From Acidobacteria bacterium 13_2_20CM_2_57_6 (lineage in GTDB: Bacteria; Acidobacteriota; Terriglobia; Acidiferrales; UBA7541): a stretch of 64,000 bases of DNA. Within the stretch, counting starts at the first letter, position 1; each line of letters opens with the position of its first letter. The stretch spans positions 1 through 64,000 of the forward strand of contig MNEA01000122.1 in the NCBI GenBank assembly GCA_001917435.1. Direction: 5' to 3'. The notes beneath the pieces were generated by a model. It saw only the letters and a list, made by a program, of their open reading frames with translations. It did no database searches and was not told where the DNA came from. A program made the translations under genes and the position numbers. Positions 10,633-18,416 of the stretch are shown in pieces.

Positions 10633-11352
10633 GTGATTCAGCGAATGATCTCTACCCTGGTGGCGTTGGCCCTGGTCGCTCTGCCGCTTTCCGCCGCGGA
10701 CGAACAGAAAGAGGCCGATCGCCTGGACAATTGCGGCACGGTTCTCAAGGAAATTCTCGATATCCCCGACAACATTCCCACCGACCTCTTGGACAAGGCC
10801 GAGTGCGTCATTGTGATTCCGTCCGTGCTTAAAGCGGCCTTCGTTATCGGCGGAAGTTACGGCAAAGGGGCAATGACCTGCCGCACGGGAGAACACTTCA
10901 CCGGCCCGTGGAGCGCCCCGGCGATGATGAGGCTGGAGGGAGGAGGCATCGGCTTCCAGCTCGGCGGCCAAGCCACCGATTTCGTCATCCTGGTGATGAA
11001 CCCGCGCGGCGCCAAAGCGATCCTAAAGAGTAAAGTCAAGATCGGCGCGGATGCCGCTGCCGCCGCTGGTCCCAAGGGCCGCGACGCCGCTGCCGCCAGC
11101 GACGTGACCATGCGCGCTGAGATGCTCACGTATTCCCGCTCTCGCGGCTTGTTTGCGGGAATCTCCCTGGAGGGCTCGACGCTTCGCCAGGACAACGGCG
11201 CGAACGAAAGGCTCTACAAAGGTAAGGTTACAGCCGAGCAGGTTGTACGCAAAGGCGCCGTTGCCGTGCCCCCTTCCGGCCAGGAAATGATCGCACTCCT
11301 GAACAAGAAATCTCCCAAGAATCTGTCGGATCCCAACTCTCTCAAAGAATAA
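10633..11352 (+). CDS. Secreted SYLF (Ysc84) domain lipid-binding protein
   Basis: A 239-residue exported protein of the SYLF/Ysc84 family, which binds phosphoinositide-like lipids in eukaryotes and is a common periplasmic protein of unknown role in bacteria. The N-terminus is a short signal (LVALALVALPLSAADE). The SYLF core follows with CVIVIPSVLKAAFVIGG, YGKGAMTCR, the GPWSAPAMMRLEGGGIGFQLG block and FVILVMNPRG, then SRGLFAGISLEGSTLRQD near the end, all characteristic of the family. The start is a GTG preceded by GAGG at normal spacing. An alanine-rich stretch around residue 140 (AAAAAGPKGRDAAAAS) is a loop often seen in bacterial members. Monocistronic: a hairpin terminator follows. Confidence 0.9.
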   Translation: MIQRMISTLVALALVALPLSAADEQKEADRLDNCGTVLKEILDIPDNIPTDLLDKAECVIVIPSVLKAAFVIGGSYGKGAMTCRTGEHFTGPWSAPAMMRLEGGGIGFQLGGQATDFVILVMNPRGAKAILKSKVKIGADAAAAAGPKGRDAAAASDVTMRAEMLTYSRSRGLFAGISLEGSTLRQDNGANERLYKGKVTAEQVVRKGAVAVPPSGQEMIALLNKKSPKNLSDPNSLKE

Positions 11353-11378
11353 TCCTGAGATAGGTTTTTGGCTCGAGG

Positions 11379-11406
11379 CACCCCGGCTTCCACCGGGGTG
11401 TCTTGC
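11379..11406 (+). terminator. Putative intrinsic terminator after the SYLF gene
   Basis: Perfect 8-base stem CACCCCGG / CCGGGGTG with a six-base loop, followed by TCTTGCGTTTG, a weak T-rich tail. It separates the SYLF gene from the tetR promoter. The same CGGCTTCC stem-loop text recurs near 26885. Confidence 0.6.
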
Positions 11407-11454
11407 GTTTGCGGTGGCCTCCGCACACAGCTTGGCCACGGGCGAAGAAAGGGC

Positions 11455-11507
11455 TTGACATTCCAAGCGAAATGACCTATAGTCATCTATGGTTAATGGT
11501 CATCTAT
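11455..11507 (+). promoter_or_regulatory. tetR-exporter promoter with overlapping operator
   Basis: Textbook sigma-70 promoter: TTGACA (11455-11460), 17-base spacer, TATAGT (11478-11483). A palindrome ATGAC-ctata-GTCAT (11472-11486) covers the -10 element, and GTCATCTAT occurs twice (11482-11490 and 11499-11507), 17 bases apart. Expected transcription start is near 11490, leaving only about 19 bases before the tetR ATG. The arrangement strongly suggests autorepression by the TetR protein encoded next. Confidence 0.75.
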
Positions 11508-11508
11508 T

Positions 11509-12201
11509 ATGCCTTCTGGTTCCAAATCGCTCTCTTCCGCCAGGACGGCGGTACCACAGGCGGCTCCGGATCGCCGCCAGCGCCGCAGCGCCGAAATCCG
11601 TGAACGGCTTTTCCGCGCCGCACTCCAGCTTTTCGCTCAAAAGGGATTCCTGGAAACCACTGTCGAGGACATCACCGAGGCTGCCGACGTGGGCAAAGGG
11701 ACCTTTTTCAATTATTTCCCGAGCAAGGACCACATTCTTCTGGCGTTCGGCGAGATGCAGCTCGGCAAACTGGAAACAGCCGTCAAGACGGCGCGCCAAA
11801 CCAACGAACCTATGCCGGAGTTCCTCCGCTCCCTCGGCATCCGCATGACTCAGGAGCCCACCCGCAATCCCGCCATCATTCGGGCCCTTCTTCAGGCCTA
11901 TCTTTCGACGACCCCAGTTCGTGAGGCCATGATGGACTTGCAGAGGCGGGTTCATGCTCTGCACACCGAGATGATCCAGCTTGGTCAAGACCGTGGCGAA
12001 ATCCGCAGCGACCTGCCAGCCGCGGAGATCGCCCAGGTATTTCGCCAAACCATCTTCGGAACGCTTCTGATCTGGTCGCTGTACGGCGACGCCACGCTGC
12101 ATTCCCGGATCGAGACTGCCTTCAACTTGCTCTGGACTGGCTTGACGCCTCGCGGCCATCCGGCTCTGCCACCAGTGCCTCTGTTCACTTCAGGAGATTA
12201 G
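11509..12201 (+). CDS. TetR/AcrR family transcriptional regulator
   Basis: One-component repressor, 230 residues. The N-terminal helix-turn-helix is plain: IRERLFRAALQLFAQKGF, then TVEDITEAADVGKGTFFNYF, the family's recognition helix, at roughly residues 28-75. The C-terminal ligand-binding half is helical and begins with a polar tract after the DNA-binding domain. The residues before the HTH are Ser/Ala/Arg-rich and probably disordered. It is the first gene of a four-gene operon with an HlyD-type adaptor, an ABC ATPase and an ABC-2 permease (stop to next ATG, five bases). The order matches the E. coli cecR(ybiH)-ybhGFSR module, so control of drug or toxic-compound export is the likely job. 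Operator sites overlap its own promoter. Confidence 0.93.
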   Translation: MPSGSKSLSSARTAVPQAAPDRRQRRSAEIRERLFRAALQLFAQKGFLETTVEDITEAADVGKGTFFNYFPSKDHILLAFGEMQLGKLETAVKTARQTNEPMPEFLRSLGIRMTQEPTRNPAIIRALLQAYLSTTPVREAMMDLQRRVHALHTEMIQLGQDRGEIRSDLPAAEIAQVFRQTIFGTLLIWSLYGDATLHSRIETAFNLLWTGLTPRGHPALPPVPLFTSGD

Positions 12202-12205
12202 TTTC

Positions 12206-13303
12206 ATGAACCGTAAGCTCGTCCTGATTCTTGTCGCCGCTGCCGCTGTTCTGGCGGCCACTGGCCTTTATGCTGGTTGGTTCCGCCGCGACACGGCCTT
12301 GCGAGGTTCCGGCACCGTCGAATCCCGCGATATCCGGGTTGGCTCCAAGATCGGAGGCCGCATCGACAAAGTTCTGGTCCGCGAGGGCGATGCCGTCCAG
12401 CCGGGCCAAGTGTTAATCACGTTTGACGACAAGGAATTGCAGGCCTCCCTAGCCCAGTCCCGCGCCAACGCGGAAAAAGCCCGGCGCGGCTATCGTCCCG
12501 AAGAAATCGCGGAAGCTCGCGCCGCTGCGGCTCAAGCTAAAGCCGACTACGAATTAAAAAGGAACGGTTATCGCCAGGAAGACATCGCTTCCGCGCAGGC
12601 CGAACTCGATCGCGCGAAGGCTGACGAAGTCCGCACGCATCTGGACTTCGACCGCTACGACGCGCTCGCAAAAAAAGATCTCGTCTCCAAGCAGCAACGG
12701 GATACCGCCGAGGCCAATTGGAGAGTGGCCGTCGCCCAGCAACAGAGTGCGCGCCACAAACTCGATGAACTTCAACGCGGCTACCGTCCCGAGGAAATCG
12801 CCTCCGCCGAAGCCCATTACCATCAAGCACAAGCCAACCTGGAAATGCTTGAGCGCGGCAACCGCCGCGAAGACGTCGAACTCGCCAAAGCAGCGTACGC
12901 TTACGACGAAGCCCGCTTCCGTGAGCGCCAGGTTATCGCTCCCTCCGCCGCGACCGTGGAAGTTCTCGACGTTCGCCCCGGCGACCTGATTGCGCCCAAT
13001 ACGCCCGTTGCCACTCTACTGGAAAAGGATCAGACCTACGTTCGCATTTACATTCCCGAAACCGAAATCGGGGGCATCAAGGTTGGCCAGAAAGCCGAAG
13101 TTCGCGTCGATTCGTTTCCCAACACGGCTTTCGATGGCGTCGTCGAGCAGATCAATCAGCAGGCCGAATTTTTGCCGCGCAACGTTCAAACTCGCGAAGA
13201 GCGCGTTCACCAGGTCATTGGCATAAAAATCCGCATCAATGATCCCGCCGGCCATGTTCTTGCAGGCATGGCTGCCGACGTGAAACTGAAAGCGGGGAAT
13301 TGA
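12206..13303 (+). CDS. HlyD/YbhG-like membrane fusion protein with repeated coiled-coil arms
   Basis: Periplasmic adaptor subunit of a tripartite or ABC-linked exporter. One N-terminal membrane anchor ([21 protein letters not shown]) is followed by the first half of a lipoyl/barrel-sandwich domain ([18 protein letters not shown]), a long alpha hairpin (about 78-240), the second lipoyl half ([20 protein letters not shown]) and a beta-barrel region ([18 protein letters not shown]). The hairpin contains four copies of a G-Y-R-x-E-[ED]-I-A motif, starting at residues 94, 120, 191 and 217: a 26-residue period on each arm. It lies five bases after tetR and five before the ATPase gene, clearly one operon. 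Length 365 is usual. Confidence 0.93.
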   Translation: MNRKLVLILVAAAAVLAATGLYAGWFRRDTALRGSGTVESRDIRVGSKIGGRIDKVLVREGDAVQPGQVLITFDDKELQASLAQSRANAEKARRGYRPEEIAEARAAAAQAKADYELKRNGYRQEDIASAQAELDRAKADEVRTHLDFDRYDALAKKDLVSKQQRDTAEANWRVAVAQQQSARHKLDELQRGYRPEEIASAEAHYHQAQANLEMLERGNRREDVELAKAAYAYDEARFRERQVIAPSAATVEVLDVRPGDLIAPNTPVATLLEKDQTYVRIYIPETEIGGIKVGQKAEVRVDSFPNTAFDGVVEQINQQAEFLPRNVQTREERVHQVIGIKIRINDPAGHVLAGMAADVKLKAGN

Positions 13304-13307
13304 AATC

Positions 13308-14291
13308 GTGGCCGGGGCTCCCCAAATGAGCGTAGCAGTTGCCATCTCCGCCGAGCATCTCGTTCGACGCTTCGGTAACTTCACGGCCGTCAACGATGTC
13401 AGTTTCCGCGTCCAGAAAGGTGAAATCTTCGGCTTCCTAGGCCCTAACGGCAGCGGAAAGACCACCGTCATCAAAATGCTGACCGGCCTTTTGCCGCTGA
13501 GCGGGGGTGAGGCTAATGTCGAAGGCCTGGATGTCCGCACGGATTCCGAATCCGTTCGCGAGCGCATCGGCTACATGTCCCAGAACTTCAGTCTTTATTA
13601 CGATCTGACGGTAACGGAAAACTTGCAGTTCTACGGCCGCATTTACGGCCTCGAGCCCGCGCGCCTCAAGCGCCGCATGGACGAAATCGTCCAGCTCAAC
13701 GGCCTCGAACCTTACTTGAATCGCCTGGCCGCACAACTTTCAGGCGGCTGGAAGCAACGCCTCGCTCTCGGCTGCGCCATGTTGCACGAGCCGAAACTTC
13801 TTTTCCTCGATGAGCCCACTGCCGGCATCGACCCCGTCGCGCGCCGCCAGCTTTGGGATCTTCTCTTCGAACTTTCCGGTCACGGCATCACCTTCTTTGT
13901 CACGACACACTACATGGATGAAGCCGAGCGCTGCAGCCATGTCGCGTACATTTATTACGGCAAGCTCATTGCCGATGGCACGCCCAATTCGCTGCGCGAG
14001 CTTCCCGACGTCCAGCCGCACGGCACGTTGCGCGTCGAAATCACGACGCCGGAGGTCACCCGCGCGCTGCGCTTCGCGAGGCACCTCCCCGGCATTCGCA
14101 GCGCCACCATTTTCGGCCAATCCATCCATGCGCTCATCGAAGATCGCTTCAATCTCGACGATCTCCGCCAGCAGCTCTTGAAGAACGGCATCGCTGTTAG
14201 CGAAATTCGCCCGCTGGCTCCCAGCCTCGAAGACGTCTTCGTCGAGCTCACCTACAAACACCAGGCTCTGCTGGAGGCCGCCCGTGCGTAA
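13308..14291 (+). CDS. ABC transporter ATP-binding protein (YbhF/CcmA type)
   Basis: Nucleotide-binding subunit that powers the adjacent ABC-2 exporter. Walker [11 protein letters not shown]-loop in [14 protein letters not shown], signature [12 protein letters not shown], Walker [13 protein letters not shown] and the switch histidine in [11 protein letters not shown] are all present within the first 230 residues; the remaining 90 residues form the C-terminal extension common in exporters of this class and end in a DVFVELTY motif. The annotated GTG at 13308 follows GGGGAA; an in-frame ATG at 13326 ([12 protein letters not shown]) is an equally possible start. It encodes a single ATPase domain, whereas E. 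coli YbhF has two in one chain. The end overlaps the permease gene by eight bases. Confidence 0.95.
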   Translation: MAGAPQMSVAVAISAEHLVRRFGNFTAVNDVSFRVQKGEIFGFLGPNGSGKTTVIKMLTGLLPLSGGEANVEGLDVRTDSESVRERIGYMSQNFSLYYDLTVTENLQFYGRIYGLEPARLKRRMDEIVQLNGLEPYLNRLAAQLSGGWKQRLALGCAMLHEPKLLFLDEPTAGIDPVARRQLWDLLFELSGHGITFFVTTHYMDEAERCSHVAYIYYGKLIADGTPNSLRELPDVQPHGTLRVEITTPEVTRALRFARHLPGIRSATIFGQSIHALIEDRFNLDDLRQQLLKNGIAVSEIRPLAPSLEDVFVELTYKHQALLEAARA

Positions 14292-15405
14292 CTTCTTCCG
14301 CGGTTTCGGCGCCGTCTTTTACAAGGAAGTCCTGCATGTCCGCCGCGATCCCGCGACGCTATTTTTCTCTCTTGTCATTCCGCTGCTGCAAATGGTGGTG
14401 CTTGGTTTCGGCATTGACACCAACATCCGGCAGATCAACACCATCGTATTCAACGCCGATGGCCGCCGCGAGAGCCGCGAGCTGCTCGATCGCCTGAAGA
14501 ATTCCGACACCTTTCATATCATCCGTTACGTCGAGAATGATGGCGACCTCAATGACGCCATCATTGCAGGTAAGGCACGCGTCGGCATCAAAATCCCTGT
14601 CGACTATTCCGACCGCCTGCTTCACAACATGAGCGCCCAGGTGCTCGTCCTCATCGACGGGTCAGACTCTTCTGTCGCCGGCCAGGCCATCAATGTAACC
14701 ACCGCAATCGGCCTCGACGAATCACTTCGCCGCGTTCTCCAGGACCGCGCCAGCTTTGCCGTCGATATGCGCCCCAAAATGCTCTTCAATCCTGACTCCC
14801 GCTCCCCGAATTTCTTTTTGCCGGGCCTTACCGCCATTCTGCTTCTCAATGTCACCACCTTCTTGACCGCTTTTTCTATCGTCCGTGAAAAAGAGCGCGG
14901 CACCCTCGAACAGCTCTTCGTCACGCCCGTTCGCCCCATGGGCTTGCTCTTCGGCAAGCTTCTTCCCTACCTGGCGATTGGTTTTTCCGAGCTCTGCCTG
15001 ATTCTCACGTTCATGCGCTTCGTCTTTCAGGTTCCCATTCACGGTAACGTTCTGATTCTTGCGTTTTTGTCTCTGCCCTATCTTTTCGTCTCCCTTTCCA
15101 TCGGCATTCTCGTTTCCAGCAAGGCCAATTCGCAGTCCGAGGCCATCCAGCTTGCCTTCCTCACCTTTCTCCCCAGCATTTTTTTCTCCGGCTATATCTT
15201 CCCGCGGGAGACCATGCCCGTCATCTTCTACGTCATCAGCTATTTCATTCCCGCAAGCTATTACATCAACATCACGCGCGGCATCATTCTGCGCGGCGCC
15301 GGACTCTCTCACCTTTGGCTGGACGGCCTAGCCCTCTACGCCATGGGATCCATCCTTCTCCTCATCGCCGCCCGCCGCTTCCAGAATAAAGTCATCATGG
15401 CTTAA
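14284..15405 (+). CDS. ABC-2 type transporter permease
   Basis: Membrane subunit of the exporter, 373 residues with the ABC-2 permease topology: one N-terminal helix ([20 protein letters not shown]), a large extracytoplasmic domain of about 150 residues (ending near the SPNFFLPG motif), then five hydrophobic helices. The conserved [14 protein letters not shown] coupling helix and the [18 protein letters not shown] segment before the last helix are family hallmarks. The GTG start overlaps the ATPase stop by eight bases, indicating translational coupling. Only one permease gene follows, so it should work as a homodimer, unlike the ybhS-ybhR pair of E. coli. Substrate unknown. Confidence 0.94.
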   Translation: MRNFFRGFGAVFYKEVLHVRRDPATLFFSLVIPLLQMVVLGFGIDTNIRQINTIVFNADGRRESRELLDRLKNSDTFHIIRYVENDGDLNDAIIAGKARVGIKIPVDYSDRLLHNMSAQVLVLIDGSDSSVAGQAINVTTAIGLDESLRRVLQDRASFAVDMRPKMLFNPDSRSPNFFLPGLTAILLLNVTTFLTAFSIVREKERGTLEQLFVTPVRPMGLLFGKLLPYLAIGFSELCLILTFMRFVFQVPIHGNVLILAFLSLPYLFVSLSIGILVSSKANSQSEAIQLAFLTFLPSIFFSGYIFPRETMPVIFYVISYFIPASYYINITRGIILRGAGLSHLWLDGLALYAMGSILLLIAARRFQNKVIMA

Positions 15406-15746
15406 TAAGACCCCTCAGGTTTTTTCATGAGCTAGGTTTGCGCTGTTCACCTGCTTGCGAGAAAGCCCGCCTTCTATATCGTGTCCGTGTCATCAAGAAA
15501 CGGGGCGTCCAAGAGCCGAACGGCCTGTCACCCTCTTGTTTCCTGTGGGGTCTCGCCCTCCTCGTGCTCGGTGTCCGTCGGCCAGGGTGGAAAGGCATGG
15601 CTGAGGCGGGCGCTCGGCAAGGTCGGATGCCGAAGTCAGATTCGTGTTGGACTCGCCTGCTTGCTCCGGCAGCCAAACGTTCCGGCTTGCGTTCGTTTTC
15701 TTTCCGATAACCAGGTTTCAACCAACTAGATGGAAGGAGCCGTATC
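15406..15746. other. 341-base gap between exporter operon and Asp-box gene
   Basis: No supported gene or known RNA motif. Right after the permease stop, CCCCTCAGGTTTTTTC could weakly terminate transcription. The overlapping small ORFs on both strands have no recognisable motifs. The last bases (GGAAGGAG) are the ribosome-binding site of the next gene. Confidence 0.4.
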
Positions 15747-17513
15747 ATGAGAAAGTCAGTACTCGCGATCCTCTTTGCAGATGTCCTGCTACTCGCCCTC
15801 GTTCCGCTGCTACTGCAACTCGGCCCCCCCAGCCAGTTTCATGTCATGGCGCAAAGTTCCTTCCCCGACCCAGCCAACGAGCACGCCTGCCCCAGCCAGA
15901 CCGGCGCGGGCGGCGGCGCCGAAGCGATTCCTGCCTTTGTCGGCCCGGGCAGCGACGGTTTCAGCCCCAATCAAAGCTTGTGCTTGCCTCAATTGGCTCC
16001 CGTTCCCACTGGCCTGAGTCCCCTCGCCTTCATCGTGCAAGGCTTGGAACCCGGTGACCGAGTCGATTCCCAAGGGACGGTCTACGTGGAATCCATCCGT
16101 GGTGTGCCGGGTGGTGTGGACCTGTGGCGCTGGTCCCAACCCATTGATGGCACGCCCAACGCCAACGGGACTTTGCCCTTCAAATATGAAGGCCAGCCCG
16201 ACAATTGCGGCATTTTTGGATTGACCGGCGGCGGCTGCGTCAATAACGTCGGCAGTCCTAGCAATCTTGGTGTGGCACCGGGCGGCGGCGATGCCGACAT
16301 CGCGGTGAATGCGCCCGACCCCAACAATTCCGCTATTCCGAACCTAGCCTTCAGCAGCCTGACGCTCGCCCCAGGTGTGACCGCCACCAATTCCAGGAAT
16401 CGCGGCGACACTTTCTTCACCCCGCCCAACGTCGTCGCGGCATTAGTCCCCGGCGACGACCGCATGTGGAACGATGCCGCCGATGATCCCTCCATCGGGT
16501 ACATCAGCTACCACGATGTGGCTACTTTCAACATCGAAGTGCAGCGCTCCAACAATGGGGGCCTTACTTATCTTGACGGTGCCGGTGAAGGCATTGACGC
16601 GGCCACTCTTCCCGCGGCAGGAAGCCTCGTTCCCACCGATAGTGGAAACGTCGCCGCCCAGATTAAGGTCGACCGCAACACCAGCTCCTGCCCGAGCAAA
16701 GGAAATCTCTATGTCGCCTTCGTGGCGCCCGATAGTGCGACCGAAAACGCCGCTAGCGGACCGCTCCGCAGCGTATACGTTGCCGTGTCCGCGGACGCAG
16801 CTCTCGGTGCGCCAACCTTCACTTTTACGGATCACAAGGTCTTCACCGGCTCGGCTAGCGCCGCCAACATCTTCCCTGCGCTTGCCGTCGACAACTTCGG
16901 TAACGTCTACACCGTTTGGTCAGACAACCAGAACATCTTTCTCTCTTCGTCTTCGGACCTCGGAAACACCTGGAGCTCTCCCGTGCGTGTGAACGGGGAC
17001 GGCACGGTTGGAAAGTCCAACGTTTTTCCCTGGGTCGCGGCAGACGCCTATGGCCATGTTGTTGTGACCTGGTTGGGCTCTAGCCTCGCCGGCAACTCCA
17101 ACGATGTCGGCGCCATGCAGCCGACGTGCGCCGATGGCACCACCAATTGCTGGGCTCAGTGGAGCGTCTACATGGCGGAATCCCTCAACGGCAATGCGGC
17201 CTTTCCGTCCTTTACGCAGCACGTGGCCAGCGATCATTTCATTCACGCTGGAACCGTGTGTACCAACGGCACGGGCTGCTCCAACGGCGACAGCCGCGCC
17301 CTCGCGGACTTCTTCCAGGTAGCTCTGGACACGCAACATCGCGCCAACATTGCCTTCTCCGATGACCACCTCGCCAGCCCGCTCTGCTCGCAGCAAAGCC
17401 CGGGCCACTGCGCTAACAACGATCCTCAGTCGTTTCGCGTGGCCGTTCCGTACTTCACTTATCAGCTCAAGCCCAGTAAGCATGTCGTAACCACGGGCCT
17501 TTGCGCCAGATAA
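15747..17513 (+). CDS. Secreted Asp-box (BNR/sialidase-like) repeat protein
   Basis: A 588-residue exported protein, very poor in lysine and rich in Ala, Gly, Ser, Asn, with a signal peptide (VLLLALVPLLLQLG). The second half has beta-propeller features: the Asp box SSSDLGNTWSSP, a related block around residue 260 (VQRSNNGGLTYLDG), and repeated FPALAVDNFGNVYTVWSDN / FPWVAADAYGHVVVTWLG strands, as in exo-alpha-sialidase-like (BNR) proteins. At least ten cysteines suggest disulfides outside the cytoplasm. I see no clear sialidase catalytic set (no FRIP motif), so binding or structural roles are as likely as enzymatic ones. GGAAGGAG gives a strong start. It stands alone between a non-coding gap and a strong terminator. 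Confidence 0.78.
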   Translation: MRKSVLAILFADVLLLALVPLLLQLGPPSQFHVMAQSSFPDPANEHACPSQTGAGGGAEAIPAFVGPGSDGFSPNQSLCLPQLAPVPTGLSPLAFIVQGLEPGDRVDSQGTVYVESIRGVPGGVDLWRWSQPIDGTPNANGTLPFKYEGQPDNCGIFGLTGGGCVNNVGSPSNLGVAPGGGDADIAVNAPDPNNSAIPNLAFSSLTLAPGVTATNSRNRGDTFFTPPNVVAALVPGDDRMWNDAADDPSIGYISYHDVATFNIEVQRSNNGGLTYLDGAGEGIDAATLPAAGSLVPTDSGNVAAQIKVDRNTSSCPSKGNLYVAFVAPDSATENAASGPLRSVYVAVSADAALGAPTFTFTDHKVFTGSASAANIFPALAVDNFGNVYTVWSDNQNIFLSSSSDLGNTWSSPVRVNGDGTVGKSNVFPWVAADAYGHVVVTWLGSSLAGNSNDVGAMQPTCADGTTNCWAQWSVYMAESLNGNAAFPSFTQHVASDHFIHAGTVCTNGTGCSNGDSRALADFFQVALDTQHRANIAFSDDHLASPLCSQQSPGHCANNDPQSFRVAVPYFTYQLKPSKHVVTTGLCAR

Positions 17514-17559
17514 CGAGACAAGCTCGAATCAGGTATCGACTTCCTCTCTGTAGGCAGTC

Positions 17560-17602
17560 GGCCCCTGAGCTTATTTACCCTGTTCAGGGGCCGCTTTCCT
17601 TT
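17560..17602 (+). terminator. Intrinsic terminator after the Asp-box gene
   Basis: Perfect nine-base stem GGCCCCTGA (17560-17568) / TCAGGGGCC (17584-17592), 15-base loop, followed by GCTTTCCTTT. Position 47 bases after the stop and stem strength support termination on the plus strand. Confidence 0.7.
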
Positions 17603-17726
17603 CGGCTGTGGAAACTCGCTTTCCGGACCAATCTCATCCTGGCGTGAGCCGTTGTTCGGCGCCTTTTGTCTTTTGCCGCAGCGCGGCGTATCCTGCTCAA
17701 TTGTTCCAGAACAATGAGGAGACTCC

Positions 17727-18365
17727 GTGTCCTGTCCGATCTGCGAAAAGCGCAAACCGGCCCGCTTCTGCCCAGCCAAAGGCGAAAAAATTTGCGCGGT
17801 CTGCTGCGGTACGGAGCGCGAAGTCACCATGGACTGCCCGTCTGACTGTTCTCATCTCGTCGCCGCCCACCGCTACGAAGACGGCCATCAGCGCTCCCTG
17901 CCCGCGGACACTCCGTTGCTCGAGGAAAAAATCCCCCAGGATATCGTCTACACGCACCAGCAACTCATGGCCGCGCTGGCCTTCTCCATCGCAAAGTTTT
18001 GTGCTGTCCAGCCCGCCGCCGTGGATACCGATGTGCTCGCCGCCGTCCAGGCCCTAGCCCAGACCTACAAAACGCTGAGCACCGGGATCATCTACGAAAA
18101 ACCGCCGGACGCGCCGTTGCCGCGAGAGCTTTATGCCGCACTTGGAACCTTTATCTCCGAGGTCAAGAAACAGCAATCCGAACGGGCTGGCTCCACGACC
18201 CTCAAGGACTCAGAAGTCTTCTACCTATTGGTCTTTCTCTACCGGATGGGTTTGCTGCGCACTAACGGCCGTCGGCGTTCGCGCCGCTTCATCGAATTCC
18301 TGCGCGGCCAGTTCCCCCAATCCCCGGAACTCCAGCGCGAAGAATCCCACATCATCGTCCCGTAA
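17727..18365 (+). CDS. Conserved hypothetical protein with N-terminal Cys-rich zinc-binding motif
   Basis: A 212-residue cytoplasmic protein. The first 45 residues hold eight cysteines and a histidine in the pattern CPICEKRKPARFCP, ICAVCCGTERE and CPSDCSHL, a likely treble-clef or double zinc site. I recall the same CCGTxRE-CPxxC pattern in uncharacterised proteins of other environmental bacteria but cannot name a family. The rest is alpha-helical, with FSIAKFCAVQPAAVD and FYLLVFLYRMGLLRTNG as the most hydrophobic stretches, and a basic patch NGRRRSRRFIEFLRG near the end that could bind nucleic acid. Start ATG 17727 follows GGAG. It is convergent with the radical SAM gene. Function unknown. 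Confidence 0.75.
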   Translation: MSCPICEKRKPARFCPAKGEKICAVCCGTEREVTMDCPSDCSHLVAAHRYEDGHQRSLPADTPLLEEKIPQDIVYTHQQLMAALAFSIAKFCAVQPAAVDTDVLAAVQALAQTYKTLSTGIIYEKPPDAPLPRELYAALGTFISEVKKQQSERAGSTTLKDSEVFYLLVFLYRMGLLRTNGRRRSRRFIEFLRGQFPQSPELQREESHIIVP

Positions 18366-18395
18366 TCGCGAAACAGCAGTCGCTTGTCATTCTGA

Positions 18396-18416
18396 GAGCA
18401 TCCGATCAGGATGCTC
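18396..18416. repeat. REP-like palindrome between convergent genes
   Basis: GAGCATCC-gatca-GGATGCTC, a perfect 8+8 inverted repeat embedded in TTGTCATTCTGA...GAAGAATC. The flanking text resembles repetitive intergenic elements I remember from acidobacterial genomes (from memory, unchecked). It lies where the zinc-finger gene and radical SAM gene converge and overlaps the end of the latter. Confidence 0.55.
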
